Shown here one piece after another: positions 1-13,913 of a stretch of 64,000 nt of DNA (positions are counted from its first letter, which is position 1; each line of letters starts with the position of its first letter). Source of the stretch: Myxocyprinus asiaticus (Eukaryota; Chordata; Actinopteri; Cypriniformes; Catostomidae); assembly GCF_019703515.2 (NCBI RefSeq), contig NC_059368.1:36719831-36783830 (forward strand), read 5' to 3'. The translations under genes and the position numbers were made by a program. Under the pieces are notes generated by a model. It did no database searches. It saw nothing but the letters and a program-made list of their open reading frames with translations, and was not told the DNA's origin.

Positions 1-667
1 TGACCAGTCCAACATAATCTCTCCATCACTTGATTTCACCACTACTGATCTTTTTTCTACATGGTTTACAGGGTTCACACAAGGTCCTTGAAGTGCTTAA
101 AGTGCTTGAATTTAGCTTTTAGAAATGTAAGTACTGGAATACCTGGAAAATCGCCTTGTTTTGATGAAAAGTGCTTGAGATTAAAACGGATCGTTTTCTC
201 AGAGTAGTGTGTGTCCATTAAAGATGAGTCGACTCCACTTTCATTGAATAATGTGTTCTTTACAGTCAGACAGAAAAGTAAAAAGAAATATTAATTTTAA
301 TCTCACACAGAATGGATTTGCTAAAGAAACCAAGAGTTTCTTCTTGTTGATGTTCGCTGAACCAGAACACTGAGAAAAGCACGTTGAAACTCTGACAGTG
401 CCTTTTTAGTGTTTCTTATACAAATGAATGTAAACTCAATGTTTTTACTTGTAAATTGTACACAGTATTTCAAACAGTGATAGCACATATCATTATTATA
501 TAAACCATTTCATGATATAATATTAATTAATAGAATGTAGAATTTTTGCATTTTTACAAAGTTAAAATAACTATTAAGCATTTATCATAATGTGTATTTT
601 GCTCAAACTTTTTTTTAGAAAACAAAATGTAATATTTTGTAATTTAAGTGTTAATATCGAATCAAGA
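1..667. other. AT-rich stretch, no gene seen
   Basis: No exon-like frame, RNA gene or recognisable element terminus was seen. It reads as ordinary AT-rich intergenic DNA. Confidence 0.5.
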
Positions 668-891
668 CCATATCGTCCCATCCCTAAACAATGGCATTAT
701 AAAATGGCATATAAAACAGAAATGTGGTCACTATTACTATTAACAAAGTTACTAATATCGAATCGAGATTATATCGAATCGTGAACCTGATATCATATAT
801 CGAACCAAATTGTGAAATAACCATATCGTCCCATCCCTAAACAATGGCATTATAAAATGGCATACAAAACAGAAATGTGGTCACTATTCCT
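668..891. repeat. 153-bp-offset direct duplication of a hAT-like terminus
   Basis: About 71 bp at 668-738 recur almost unchanged at 821-891 (CCATATCGTCCCATCCC onward). Read on the minus strand, the shared block begins GGGATGGGACGATATGG, a terminus style common to fish hAT-like non-autonomous elements. The copies differ at a few positions. Confidence 0.6.
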
Positions 892-1076
892 ATTGAGACC
901 ACTGCCATAATGGTTCTTTTTACGCGAAGTCACGACTGGGGTCGACTGATAGTGGATTTTGCCGATAACTACGATAGTGGAAAAGGCCAATAACTGATTA
1001 ATCGGCCGATAGTTAAAAATCAATTTATAGAAAGTTAGTCTATTCCTACTCTGTCAAGCACAGACATAGACACTAC

Positions 1077-1808
1077 GACCCTGTTTACACCTGGTATTAA
1101 GATACGTTTGTGGTGATCTGATCACATGTGGTCAGCGCTAAATACAGGTCTAAATGGGGTCTAAAAATTTTGTGATATGATGACAAATAACACATACGAA
1201 GGTAGTCAAAAATGCATGTGGCCACATCGCATGAGGTGTAAAAGGTAATCTGTCCTGATGCGTCCCGGACAGCAGCGAAGCATCACCCCTCACCTGTCAA
1301 TCAACCACCGTGGTAAAACAAGAGTTTAAATTTTGCTGGTTACAAGTGACTTTAAAAGGAAATAACCATCCGATCTGAAAAATTGAAAAACAAAAACGGA
1401 TACATAAGCACAAGAACTTCACAGATTATCTTCAGTGTGTCTGATATCAACACAAATGAGAAGCACAAACATCTGAAGCTTCTTCAATACAGGTACTTCA
1501 CTAAAATGATGGATAATTCTGCTTGAAATGTTGTGTTTGTGCTCAGATTCAATTTCAGCTGCATCTGGGGAAAACAGCACACCAGTTTCAATCATGCTTT
1601 TTTTTTTTTTTTTTTTTGTGGTTAATTGTCATGCAGTAACACAGAGACATAGTGATCATGAAATCAGAGACCCTCCTCTCGAAATCAGAACACTAGTGGA
1701 CACATGAGATGCATTTAAGCGACCAGATGTAAAAAGCGATGCGTCTCGACTGACCACATGTGACTGGATCACCCAAGACGTATCTTAACACCAGGTCTAA
1801 ACGGGGTC
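1077..1808. mobile_element. MITE with about 30-bp terminal inverted repeats
   Basis: The ends GACCCTGTTTACACCTGG and CCAGGTCTAAACGGGGTC are inverted copies, with about 3 mismatches over 30 bp. A second inner inverted pair (ACATGTGGTCAG/CTGACCACATGT) lies just inside. No coding capacity. It sits inside an older repeat whose halves (about 925-1076 and 1809-1900) are continuous in the copy at 45474-45720. Confidence 0.7.
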
Positions 1809-2398
1809 TAGAAGAGTCTAAAATTAATAGAATCCCACATGCAGTTTATTGTTCAATCAAAATCCAAACAATAACCAGAAAAAAATTGAGACTTGGTGCA
1901 TAACATGGGACTATAAACAAGCCTGAAACACACAGGGGACTCTTATTTTGAAATGACGGAGACTTGGCCATTACAGTGCTCTATATTTAAGTAGGCTATT
2001 TACCAAATTAAGCTTTCTGTAGCCTATATATTCACCATATGAAGGGTTTTGTATATATATACAGTATTTTTCACCAGATGAGCTTTGAGGAATAAGGTTT
2101 ATTATTATTATTATTATTCACAACATATAAAGTTGAAGACACAATATGCTGATGAGGCATGTTTCAATAGTCACAGTTTTCTTTGCATATCTTCTGCTAC
2201 AGGAAAACCATTAGTATAATTAGTTAGAAAAAATACAGCAAGGCGAGTCAGAACAGTCTGATGATCTGTGCCAAGATTGGTGGATCATTTTAGTCTTGAT
2301 TTAGGGATTTAGAAAAATCCCTAAACCAAGTATTGTTGGCTTGTATATAAATGGCATACGTTATATAAATGAAGACTTAATGATTATACCTTTAACAG

Positions 2399-2689
2399 GT
2401 GCTACATAAGCTACCCAAAACGTTTGACCCAATTTAAACAATTTCAAGGCAATGCTACCAAATACTAACAAAGTGTATGTAAACGTCTGACCCACTGGGA
2501 ATGTGATTAAATAAATAAAAGCTGAAATAAATCATTCTCTATACTATTATTCTGACATTTCACATTCTTAAAATTAAGTAGTGATCCAAACTGACCTAAG
2601 ACAGGGAATGTTTTCTACGATTAAATGTCTGGAATTGTGAAAAGCTGAGTTTAAATGTATTTGGCTACGGTGTATGTAAACTTCAACTG
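2399..2689 (+). mobile_element. 3' fragment of a Tc1-like transposon
   Basis: 2410-2466 still reads as the last residues of a Tc1 transposase (SYPKRLTQFKQFQGNATKY, then TAA). The inner direct repeat (GTATGTAAACGTCTGACCCA) and the outer inverted-repeat end (TATGTAAACTTCAACTG) follow. Everything 5' of the last 19 codons is missing. The end type matches the left end of the element at 58573. Confidence 0.8.
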
Positions 2690-3688
2690 TGTGTGTGTGT
2701 GTATGTATATATGTATAATAAATATATATACACACGCAACAGTTAGTTCCGGTCCTCGAATCTGATTGAACGAGAGACATTCCATGATTACTGATGTCTC
2801 AGAACATCAGCACTCTGACACTTCACTGTTTTTGTCACTCTGCTTGTGTTCGTGCTGTGCTAAACTAAAGTGTAAGAGCAGTGCAGATGTATAAAAGAGC
2901 TACAGTATGTGTGTCTTTTCATTTCTCCCTGCGACATTAAAATTTGAGCCAGCAGGTGGTGACAAGACAATTTTTGTCTGTTATGAGCCAAATTTTGACG
3001 TGCATCGAGTCAGCGCACGTCAGTCAGCGAGCGGTTTCTTTGAGATCATTGTCATTGTCTCTCACTCCATGAACAATCTGACTACTACAACACTTCTACA
3101 GTTGGGAAATACAGTTAAACTAACAGCTTCAGCATTAAGACTTATCACAGCTGAGAGACTCAACAGATGGAGTAATCAAAATCATACTTAAGGCACTTAC
3201 CTTTTACTGAAGTTTCTGTATTCTGAGAAGAAACTGATATTCAACATGGTGGAGGAGAGAACGGTTTCTATAGTGAATGACTCTTGAGCCGGCTACACGG
3301 AATACTCGTGGAACCCCCCTCAGATGGCTATTTTTACCAAACTGGTCTCATGAAATTTACGTGAGCATTGTAAAGTTTTTGCAAAACTGAAATTACGTGC
3401 TTCGTTACACGTTTGGCTGCAGTTTCTAAGTGAAATGACCAGTGGGTGGCGCCAAAACAGAGCAAAATTAGGTTGTAATCAAGCAAGCTAATGAATTAGG
3501 AATAAGTGTGTATGTAGGTGGGTCTGTAACACAAGTGTTAAAATGTACCATTTTCCAAATCATTTGTTAAAGTGTTTTGATATCATAAAATAGTGGGGGA
3601 TGAGTAACAGAGTGAAAAATACGTTTTTATAAAGTCATAATCAGCAACTGTACTCGTGATTTGTGTGACAATGAATAAAACGCACAGA

Positions 3689-4866
3689 TGCTGGGCGATA
3701 GGACGATATTATCGGATATCGATGATATCTTTGCCACACTCATTGACAGACGACGATCGACAATATTGGGAAATGGCAAAACCATGGATCTGGGAAGTCA
3801 CCAAATATATTAAACAGTAGCCCAGTGTGAAACTAGCATCAGCCACCCGTCAAATGCGACGAGGCTGAATCCAGTTTATAAGCTTCTCGTCCAAATGCAG
3901 ATATTTCATCCACGGGTAATTTTGCTCATCTACCCACAACAGGCGGGTGACCTGCAAGATGTCTGAGTTACACATGACAAGAAATGCTGTTAGACACAAA
4001 GACGTGCACTTGAAGAAACACACTTTATTATATTCTTAAGAACAGACAAAAGAAAAGCCGTCAATGCTCGTGTCGGAGTCGCTATTTGTTCAGAGGTGTG
4101 CAGAACGAGCTGGAACAGGTCGGTCTCATGAAATAGGAACATGTAAAGAGTCCTCACACTTTTCATGTGTCTCATTCAACTAAAAACTGTTTGCAAGAAT
4201 AAAGTCGTCTACGGGAATGCTGCAAATGATCTCCAATCATCTCTGAAGTTGCTGTGAGTTTAGTTAACTTTATTTCCATGGACCAATTCACAGTTAACAT
4301 GCATTGTGAACGCAACTCTGCAGGTTCAGTAATATATATCTTTGTATTAAAGAAACAAAGATGAAAGTGATTCAATTATAAAATAATACAAAACATGTTC
4401 ACCTTTAACCTAAAATTGAGTTCCATTTTCTTTTCTTTAGGCAACATTAACTGCATTACCAAAACGCAATACAAATACAAATTCGATAAGCACAATTTGG
4501 CAGCATTTTTTGGGGGAACACAAGGGAATTAATTAGGCTTATTTATTATGATTATTATTATTGCCTTTAAATGTATAATTATCTTTAGTTCTTAATTTTA
4601 GGCTATTTGTTATTTTTCACCTGTTGCGTGATGGCAAATGGGGCCGTTGGAGACAATAAATGTTTGGATTTGGGGAGGTGGTTAAATAAGATTTTTTGAT
4701 CACTTCGAAGTTGTTCGTGTTTCAATAAATGAATTAAATTTAAGCAAAATAAATAAGCAAAAATATTCACCGACCCTCAGCAAGGGAGATGACGATATAT
4801 AATCGGATAATCGTGATATTTAAGCAGATTATCGATAAAATATTTTTTACATATCACCCAGCCCTA
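3689..4866. mobile_element. Non-autonomous hAT-like element
   Basis: Inverted ends CTGGGCGATAGGACGATAT and ATATCACCCAGCCCTA resemble the better-defined element at 61678-62782. The interior shares sequence with 43520-43650 (CACAAAGACG, AAGAACAGACRAAAG), so it is one of several family copies. No clear 8-bp target duplication remains and no transposase frame was seen. Confidence 0.6.
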
Positions 4867-6729
4867 GTTGTTGTAGTGCCGCTAGTGTTAATTTCACCAG
4901 GAAACTGCAGCAAAACGTAGAAAGCCAGTTTGCAAAAATGTATACAGAGTAACATTCATTCTATGAGACCAGGTTATTTGTTACACAAGAGAAAACAGGA
5001 TGTTTTTGACCAGAATTCCCATTATCTTCAGCAAGCTTTAACACTACACTACTGTGCACCTGACTGCAGTCCCAGAACAAGTGCTCTCTCTCTCTCTCTC
5101 TCTAACACACACACATCCTTTTTTCTCCAATAACTTATCAGAAACAGCTCAAGCCATTGGTTCTAATCCAAAAGTGACATTTTCTAATTAGTTATGGAGG
5201 CTTGTGCACATCTTTGAACTAGCAAGATCCTGATCCGTGGTGTAAGAAAGCAGTTCCTTGCATAAATGTGTTTGTTTGTTTATATTATATATATATAAAA
5301 TGGCTTAAACCATACATTTACAGCTAGGACATGGAACGTACTGTCTTGTCCACATTTTGTCAATGTGTCTAAAGGTTGCTCAAAAAAGGACCAGATTTCA
5401 TTTTTTTCAAGGGGCCTCTTTGTCCAAATGCATCTCTGAACAACAGTTGAGGAGCTTCTAATGGCCATGAGAGTACCAAATGAACCAATTGTGTGTCATG
5501 AGGTATAAATGTCAGCACCTATGTGGTTCCATTGAAGGGAAGAGCACAGCAACAGTTTGGTTCAATGGAGGTGTTTGTGTCTCAAGTGGGTTGGCTGTGC
5601 CTATTCTTCTGAGACTAAGAGAATCAAGTAACATCACTACTGGGCTAAACAATAAGCGAATGAGGCAATTATGTACAAACACTTACATGCTAAAGATACT
5701 CACCCACCCACATGCATCACACAATTATGATTAGACAGAAACTCACAAGTAAACGAGCCATTAAAAGCACATGCTGCAATATCAGGTGCTGAAAGCAGAT
5801 AATTATTTTGCCCCATGTTCAATTTGCAATAAGCAGTTCCATAATTAACTGATTCAACTGCTCTGAATTACAGCAGTCAGATACTGCATTAGAAATATGA
5901 TGCTTTTTAATTTTTATCTTCATCCTGGACTGCATGGCCAAATATTGGTTCAGCCAACATGTTGAAAAGTAATGATAGACTAGTATATCAGAAACATTAC
6001 TATTATTTATGAATATTATTCTTATTAATTTTTCAATCCATATTGTTAAGATGCAAATGGGTCATTCTACAATTCTGGTGATATTTCCACCTGAAATCTA
6101 ACAGTAATTCTACCATGCTGAAGTAACCTAATTATCTTATCTTCATTCTCATTCCATTTAAGGTCACATTACAATTAAATAATTAATTGTAAAAATAAAA
6201 AAAGATGTATCTCCCATTGGCTGGTATGCTCTTTTGTTAGTAGTGTTACTCCTACCAAAAGTAAAGGGAACCAGTAACACCACTGACAAATTTCCTGTTT
6301 CAGTTGATTTTCTACAAAGAGGAAGGTATTACAAAATCAAAAATGCTACCATCAATCTTCTCGGTTAATTATCAATATTTTCAAAGACATGATAATAATC
6401 TATTATAAATGGCATAACAGTGTAACACCACTGACAATTTGAAATCAAATCAAAATGTCTGATATTTATCATGGAAGAACTTCAGTGTAATAAATGTCAT
6501 TTTGGTGTTTTTACATTGTGATAACACCACTGACATTAAAATTAACAACATCTTATGTGAATTGTTAAATAAATGTAATTAACTTTTTTCTTTTACATTT
6601 TTCTCACATAGAAGCCATATTTTACAACAAATATTTGAGATATTTGAGACAGCAGGAAAAATGTCTCTACTCATCTGTATTATGGAGCAGTGACATCCAT
6701 ATTTTTATGCTCTGTAACGCCTTATGATA
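4867..6729. other. Intergenic, short repeats only
   Basis: No exon recognised. (CT)n/(CA)n lies near 5085-5115. The phrase TAACACCACTGAC occurs three times (about 6275, 6423, 6522) in a block with no visible ends. The remainder is unassigned AT-rich DNA. Confidence 0.45.
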
Positions 6730-7968
6730 CACTATATTGCCAAAAGTATTCGCTCACCCATCCAAATAACTGAATTCAGGTGTTCCAATCACTTCCATGG
6801 CCACAAGTGTATAAAATGAAGCACCTAGGCATGCAGACTGCTTCTACAAACATTTGTGAAAGAACGGGCCGCTCTCAGGAGCTCAGTGAATTCCAGCGTG
6901 GTACTGTGATAGGATGCCACCTGTGCAACAAGTCCAGTCGTGAAATTTCCTCGCTACTAAATATTCCACAGTCAACTGTCAGTGGTATTATAACAAAGTG
7001 GAAGCGATTGGGAATGACAGCAACTCAGCCACGAAGTGGTAGGCCACGTAAAATGACAGAGCGGGGTCAGCGGATGCTGAGGCGCATAGTGCGCAGAGGT
7101 GAAACCGAGTCAATCGCTACAGACCTCCAAAGTTCATGTGGCCTTCAGATTAGCTCAAGAACAGTGTGTAGAGAGCTTCATGGAATGGGTTTCCATGGCC
7201 GAGCAGCTGCATCCAAGCCATACATCACCAAGTGCAATGCAAAGCGTCGGATGCAGTGGTGTAAAGCACGCCGCCACTGGACTCTAGAGCAGTGGAGACG
7301 CGTTCTCTGGAGTGACGAATCACGCTTCTCCATCTGGCAATCTGATGGACGAGTCTGGGTTTGGCAGTTGCCAGGAGAACGGTACCTGTCTGACTGCATT
7401 GTGCCAACTGTGAAGTTTGGTGGAGGGGGGATTATGGTGTGCGGTTGTTTTTCAGGAGCTGGGCTTGGCCCCTTAGTTCCAGTGAAAGGAACTCTGAATG
7501 CTTCAGCATACCAAGAGATTTTGGACAATTCCATGCTCCCAACTTTGTGGGAACAGTTTGGGGATGGCCCCTTCCTGTTCCAACATGACTGCGCACCAGT
7601 GCACAAAGCAAGGTCCATAAAGACATGGATGAGCGAGTTTGGTGTGGAAGAACTTGACTGGCCTGCACAGAGTCCTGACCTCAACCCGATAGAGCACCTT
7701 TGGGATGAATTAGAGCGAAGACTGCGAGCCGGGCCTTCTCGTCCAACATCAGTGTCTGACCTCACAAATGCGCTTCTGGAAGAATGGTCAAAAATTCCCA
7801 TAAACACACTCCTAAACCTTGTGGAAAGCCTTCCCAGAAGAGTTGAAGCTGTTATAGCTGCAAAGGGTGGGCCGACGTCATATTAAACCCTATGGATTAA
7901 GAATGGGATGTCACTTAAGTTCATATGCGTCTAAAGGCAGATGAGCGAATACTTTTGGCAATATAGTG
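6730..7968 (+). mobile_element. Complete Tc1-type transposon with intact transposase
   Basis: 1239 bp, flanked by TA on each side (6728-6729 and 7969-7970). The first and last 27 bp are perfect inverted copies beginning CACTATATTGCCAAAAGTAT. The single transposase frame inside is uninterrupted. Short ends and no obvious inner direct repeat set it apart from the Sleeping Beauty-like elements at 10439 and 58573. Confidence 0.93.
6816..7886 (+). CDS. Tc1/mariner transposase, intact DD34E
   Basis: 356 codons from the first ATG (6816); an in-frame GTG lies 36 nt upstream. Role: cuts and pastes its own element at TA sites in the nucleus. Seen: an N-terminal helix-turn-helix pair (SELQRGTV-like start, then [20 protein letters not shown]), a GRPR hook (SGRPRK), a second DNA-binding helix region, then the DDE domain: Asp167 in LWSDES, Asp258 in FQHDCAPVH and Glu293 in [11 protein letters not shown], with exactly 34 residues between the last two. 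The glycine-rich GGGGIM box is present. No stop or frameshift. Length is normal for Tc1 (about 340). This is the only transposase in the window that looks functional. Confidence 0.93.
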   Translation: MKHLGMQTASTNICERTGRSQELSEFQRGTVIGCHLCNKSSREISSLLNIPQSTVSGIITKWKRLGMTATQPRSGRPRKMTERGQRMLRRIVRRGETESIATDLQSSCGLQISSRTVCRELHGMGFHGRAAASKPYITKCNAKRRMQWCKARRHWTLEQWRRVLWSDESRFSIWQSDGRVWVWQLPGERYLSDCIVPTVKFGGGGIMVCGCFSGAGLGPLVPVKGTLNASAYQEILDNSMLPTLWEQFGDGPFLFQHDCAPVHKARSIKTWMSEFGVEELDWPAQSPDLNPIEHLWDELERRLRAGPSRPTSVSDLTNALLEEWSKIPINTLLNLVESLPRRVEAVIAAKGGPTSY

Positions 7969-8360
7969 TATGTAAATATTTAGACAAAATCACACGAGCA
8001 TGCGTGCTGTTCAGCTCTTCTGTCTTGAAAAACTGTAGTCATCTTGGTTAACTATTAAAAATACTATATTTGTACTACTATTAAAGCTTTGTAATTTAAA
8101 CAGATTTTGAGTATACACCATTTAATTATTTAAAATCATGTAATAAATCTCAATACTTGATTTCAACAATCAGTTTCAGCCAATGACAATGCATCAGCCT
8201 AATAACGCTCTCTCTCCCCTCCTGTTGCAGCTATTAAAGATAAAAAAAATCATTGTTAAACTCATACATTTTTCTATTTATTATTAATTCAGGTCTTAAC
8301 GCTTTGATTTAGTTACAGTTCTTGGCTGACGCTTTCCTACCAAAGCAATGAGGAATAGCA

Positions 8361-8540
8361 CATTCACACCGATTAACCACAACATTAAAACCACCTGCCA
8401 AATATTGTGTAGGTCCCCCACGTGCCACCAAAACAGCGCCAACCCACATCTCAGAATAGCTTTCTGAGATTATATTATTCTCACCACAATTGTACAGAGC
8501 GGTTATCTGAGTTACCGTAGACTTTGTCAGTTTGTCATGT
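8361..8540 (-). mobile_element. Fragment of another Tc1-like family
   Basis: Starts CGATTAACCACAACATTAAA, the same terminus style as 20239 (GATCAGCCACAACATTAAA), followed by the CCAAAACAGCGCCAACCC block typical of that repeat's far end. Truncated within 180 bp. No coding capacity. Confidence 0.6.
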
Positions 8541-8586
8541 GTGTATTCCAATACACACACACACACAGTGTGTATATATATACACA

Positions 8587-10175
<1,589 letters not shown>

Positions 10176-10438
10176 TATATATATAATGCATGTACAAATA
10201 CAAATCTGTTATATACATATAGTGCAAGGGAATGTAATAGCAGAAGAGGTAGGATATGTTGGATAAATATAAATAGACTAAGCTGTGTATTGCACATAAT
10301 TATTGCTCAATGGGGCAGTTATAACTGTTCATGAGATGCATAGCCTGAGGGAAAAACTGTTCTGGTGCTCTGGTTAACCATGGTTTTATAACAGTAATAC
10401 TGTAGTTTTCCATACAGTAACCATGGTTTTACTATATA

Positions 10439-11848
10439 CAGTTGATGTCAGAAGTTTACATACACTTAGGTTGAAGTCATTAAACCTAATTTTTTAACCA
10501 CTCCACATTTCACATTAGCAAACTATAGTTTTGACAAGTCATCTAGGACATCTACTTTGTGCATGACGAGTAATTTTTCCAACAATTGTTTACAGACTGA
10601 TTGTTTCACTTTTAATTGACTATATCACAATTCCAGTAGGTCAGACGTTTACATACACCAAGTTAACTGTGCCTTTAAGCAGCTTGGAAAATTCCAGAAA
10701 ATGATGTCAAGCCTTCAGACAATTAGCTTCTGATAGGAGGTGTACTGAATTGGAGGTTTACTGAGGATGTATTTTAAGGCTTACCGTCAAACTCAGTGCC
10801 TCTTTGCTTGACATTATGGAAAAATCAAAAGAAATCAGTCAAACAGAAACAAACGTGTGGACCTCGACAAGTCTGGTTCATCCTTGGGAGCAATTTCCAA
10901 ATGCCTGAAGGTACCACGTTTATCTGTACAAACAATAGTACGCAAATATAAACACCATGGGACCACGCAGTCATCATGCTGCTTAGGAAGGAGACGCATT
11001 CTGTCCCCTAGAGATGAACATAGTTTAGTGCGAAAAGTTCAAATCAATCCCAGAACAACAGCAAAGGACTTTGTGAAGATGCTGGAGGAAACAGGTAGAC
11101 AAGTATCTATATTCACAGTAAAACGAGTCCTATATCAACATAACCTGAAAGGCTGCTCAGCAAGGAAGAAGCCACTGCTCCAAAACCACCATAAAAAGCC
11201 AGACTACAGTTTGCAAGTGCACATGAGGAAAAATCAGAAATGTCCTCTGGCCTAATTAAACAAAACTTTAACTGTTCGGCCATAATGACCACTGTTATGC
11301 TTGTAGGAAAAAGTGTAAGGCTTGCAAGTCAAAGAACACCATCCTAACTGTGAACTATGGTGGTAGCAGCATCATGTTGTGGGGGTGCTTTGCTGCAGGA
11401 GGGACTGGTGCACTTCACAAAATAGATGGCATCATGAGGAAAGAAGATTATGTGGATATATTGAAGCAACATCTAAAGACATCAGCCAGGAAGTTGAAGC
11501 TCGTTTGCAAATGGGTCTTCCAAATGGACATCCACAAGTACACCTCCAATTGATTCTAATTAACCTATAAGAAGCTAACTGGCAAATTGCCTAATGGCTT
11601 GTCATAATTTTCTGGAATTTTCCAAGCTGCTTAAAGGCACAGTTAACTTAGTTTATGTAAACTTCTGACCCACTAGAATTGTGATATAGTCAATTAAAAG
11701 TGAAACAATCGGTCTGTAAACAATTGTTGGAAAAAAAATACTCGTGTCATGCACAAAGTAGATGTCCTAGACGACCTGCCAAAACTATAGTTTGCTAATA
11801 TGAAATCTGTGGAGTGGTTAAAAAAAATTGTTTTAATGACTTCAACTG
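10439..11848 (+). mobile_element. Sleeping Beauty-like Tc1 transposon, internally deleted
   Basis: TA flanks at 10437-10438 and 11849-11850. The left end has the IR/DR layout: outer repeat CAGAAGTTTACATACACT (about 10451) and inner copy CAGACGTTTACATACACC (about 10642). At the right end only the inner copy (about 11654) remains; the outer one is deleted (see findings). The transposase is broken and lacks its C-terminal third. 1410 bp against about 1.6 kb normal. Confidence 0.87.
10816..11553 (+). pseudogene. Degenerate Sleeping Beauty-like transposase
   Basis: Starts MEKSKEISQ at 10816 and shifts frame almost at once. 10857-11255 reads KSGSSLGAISK, then VQTIVRKYKHHGTTQ, and ends after SARKKPLLQN in an altered tail. 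11350-11553 reads GGSSIMLWGCFAAGGTGAL through KWVFQMD and then runs into the right end of the element. The segment with the third catalytic residue is gone. Confidence 0.87.
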
Positions 11849-11850
11849 TA

Positions 11851-13913
11851 TGGCGAACCACCTTACAGATCTTATAAATGGCATATTTTTCTTGTACTCA
11901 AAATCTGACATCGCAAATGTCCTTCATAATTACATAAATACCCCCCAAAAGCAAAACAGATCACCTAGGCTGCACGCCTGAAAGTGAATCAACTCAGTTA
12001 AGATGGAGGAAAGAGTAGAGACAATCACAGCATCTTCATGTTATTTCTTCCTATCTAAAACAGAATTGTTACACAATTTGCTTTACCTTCATGTTCATCT
12101 GAAGTTCAGTTGAGATTAATGATGCAATATCAGTAACATCATATGTTCAGATTCACATCCTCCTCTTGCCAGATGTTTGAAGCTCAGACAACCCAACATG
12201 TCCATCTAAAATATGCATGCAACCAGCAGACGATTCATTTAGATGAGTGATGGTATAAAATCATTTAAAAAATAAATAAACAGTAAATTTACTTCAGCTT
12301 CTTCGGTTCATAAATCAATCTGAAAACCACTGGCGTAAACCAGATGTCTCATCTCTTACTTCTTTGGGGGAAACAACTGAGCAAAACAAGCGTAAATACC
12401 GCTCTAAAACAAGCCGTTTTGTCGAGTGCAAACGCTCATTTTTAGATGGATGGAGAAAAATGCATAATACATTATTTACCCGCGTCTCCTCGCGTGCGTC
12501 TGTTCAACCCAAAACACTTCGCATTGCTCGTGCACTCAGCATTCACCGAGTGTGATCGTCACTGAGAGTAAACCAATGAAAGTTCAGTGTCGGATTTGAT
12601 TGACACAGCGTTGGCCAATGAAAGTGCAGGAATTGTAGTTTTGTGTTTCCTACGTGGCCAATCATTGTTGTCGGTTCAGCTGCGTTTGGTTGCGGGTATG
12701 AATGAACAGGGAAATAATTTTCCGCTGTTGCATTTTTGAGATTCAAAGAAATGTAAAGTATACTTGATATAGTTATTATTTGTAAATAGTATATTAATAT
12801 AATGTCCATAATTAATAGAATTATCTAATACTCATAAATTGCCCAGAAAAGTACGAGCTAGTACAGAGATAGGTATGAGACACTGGGAAACAAAATGCAT
12901 ATAGTAGATTGAGTTTTTACTTCCATGTCTGCAATATCTCTAGGTTGTCGGTCAAAAGTTAAAAAGAATGGGTGATGCTTAAAACTATCGCCAGAGACTA
13001 TTTAGCCGGAGACGGTGCACTGTTATTAAAATTAATGGGAGAATTTGGAACGCCCAATATGGCGGATGGAGAAAATGAAGTCCTGCCTTACAAATAAAAG
13101 ACCCAATAACCTTTTAGATACATCGTCAGTACACTTGAGAACGTGCATGCACAATAGTTGGACTAGCCTGAAAAATTGCGTTTTTAGCATATGAACTAAA
13201 GAAACACAATTTATGATACCATTGTTGTCATGTTTTACTGCTGATTTGAAATATGTTCTTTGATCGTAATCTTGACCAACAGTTTTGGAGATTTCTGTCT
13301 TTCTCCATTCAAGTAGATAGGAGCTGCACTTTTATGCTGCTTGTATCTACAGAAAATAGCTACCAGGGAGGGTTCCAAAGATGGTTACTGAGTGTACTGA
13401 CTTGCCTTGAAAGCCACTCTGGCCGATCACCTTTTAGATTCAGACATCAAATGGTGACAAAACGAACAAGGTCAGTGTTGCACATTATGAATGATTTTGT
13501 TCAATTCATGTAAATTTCTTCACACGCTTTAAAAGTTTTCCTTGACCAGTGTTTGGGATGATAATAGGGCATTTAAAATATGTGGCAACTGACCAAGATA
13601 CCTAGACAAGATAAGTTAATATAGATTTTTTATTTTTTTTTTAACAGGATTTAAAAGAAATTTTTTTGATCAAAGGAAATAGTTTTCTTTTTGGGTGAAT
13701 TATTAATTTAATTTATGTTAAATTAGAAGATGAACGTAATGGATAAGCCATGCTTAAATGAGACACCAAATTATTAAATAGTTATAGCATGCCCTATAAA
13801 ACATAATAAAACCACAGTCCTATCAGAATGTCAAAACACAAGTTTTTAGGCAACTACACATTGTGCGTGTTTCCAAGATTGCTTGAGTCTATAGGACGAA
13901 GTTCATATGAGTG
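11851..13913. other. Intergenic; CCAAT-box cluster at 12560-12670
   Basis: No exon recognised. 12480-12720 is locally CpG-rich (CGCGTCTCCTCGCGTGCGTC) with three CCAAT motifs (12571, 12613, 12658), which would suit a promoter, but no adjoining gene was found and it may belong to a repeat. CCAATATGGCGGATGGAG near 13050 is a repeat phrase I recognise from fish genomes. Confidence 0.35.

Noticed and set aside
5057..5133. Small secreted-looking frame ending in SLSLSNTHTS
   Set aside because: Produced by (CT)n(CA)n simple sequence; no conserved start or splice signals.
7178..7807. 209-codon minus-strand frame opposite the Tc1 transposase
   Set aside because: A shadow of the intact plus-strand transposase. 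It has no conserved motif, and the plus-strand frame has the full DDE set.
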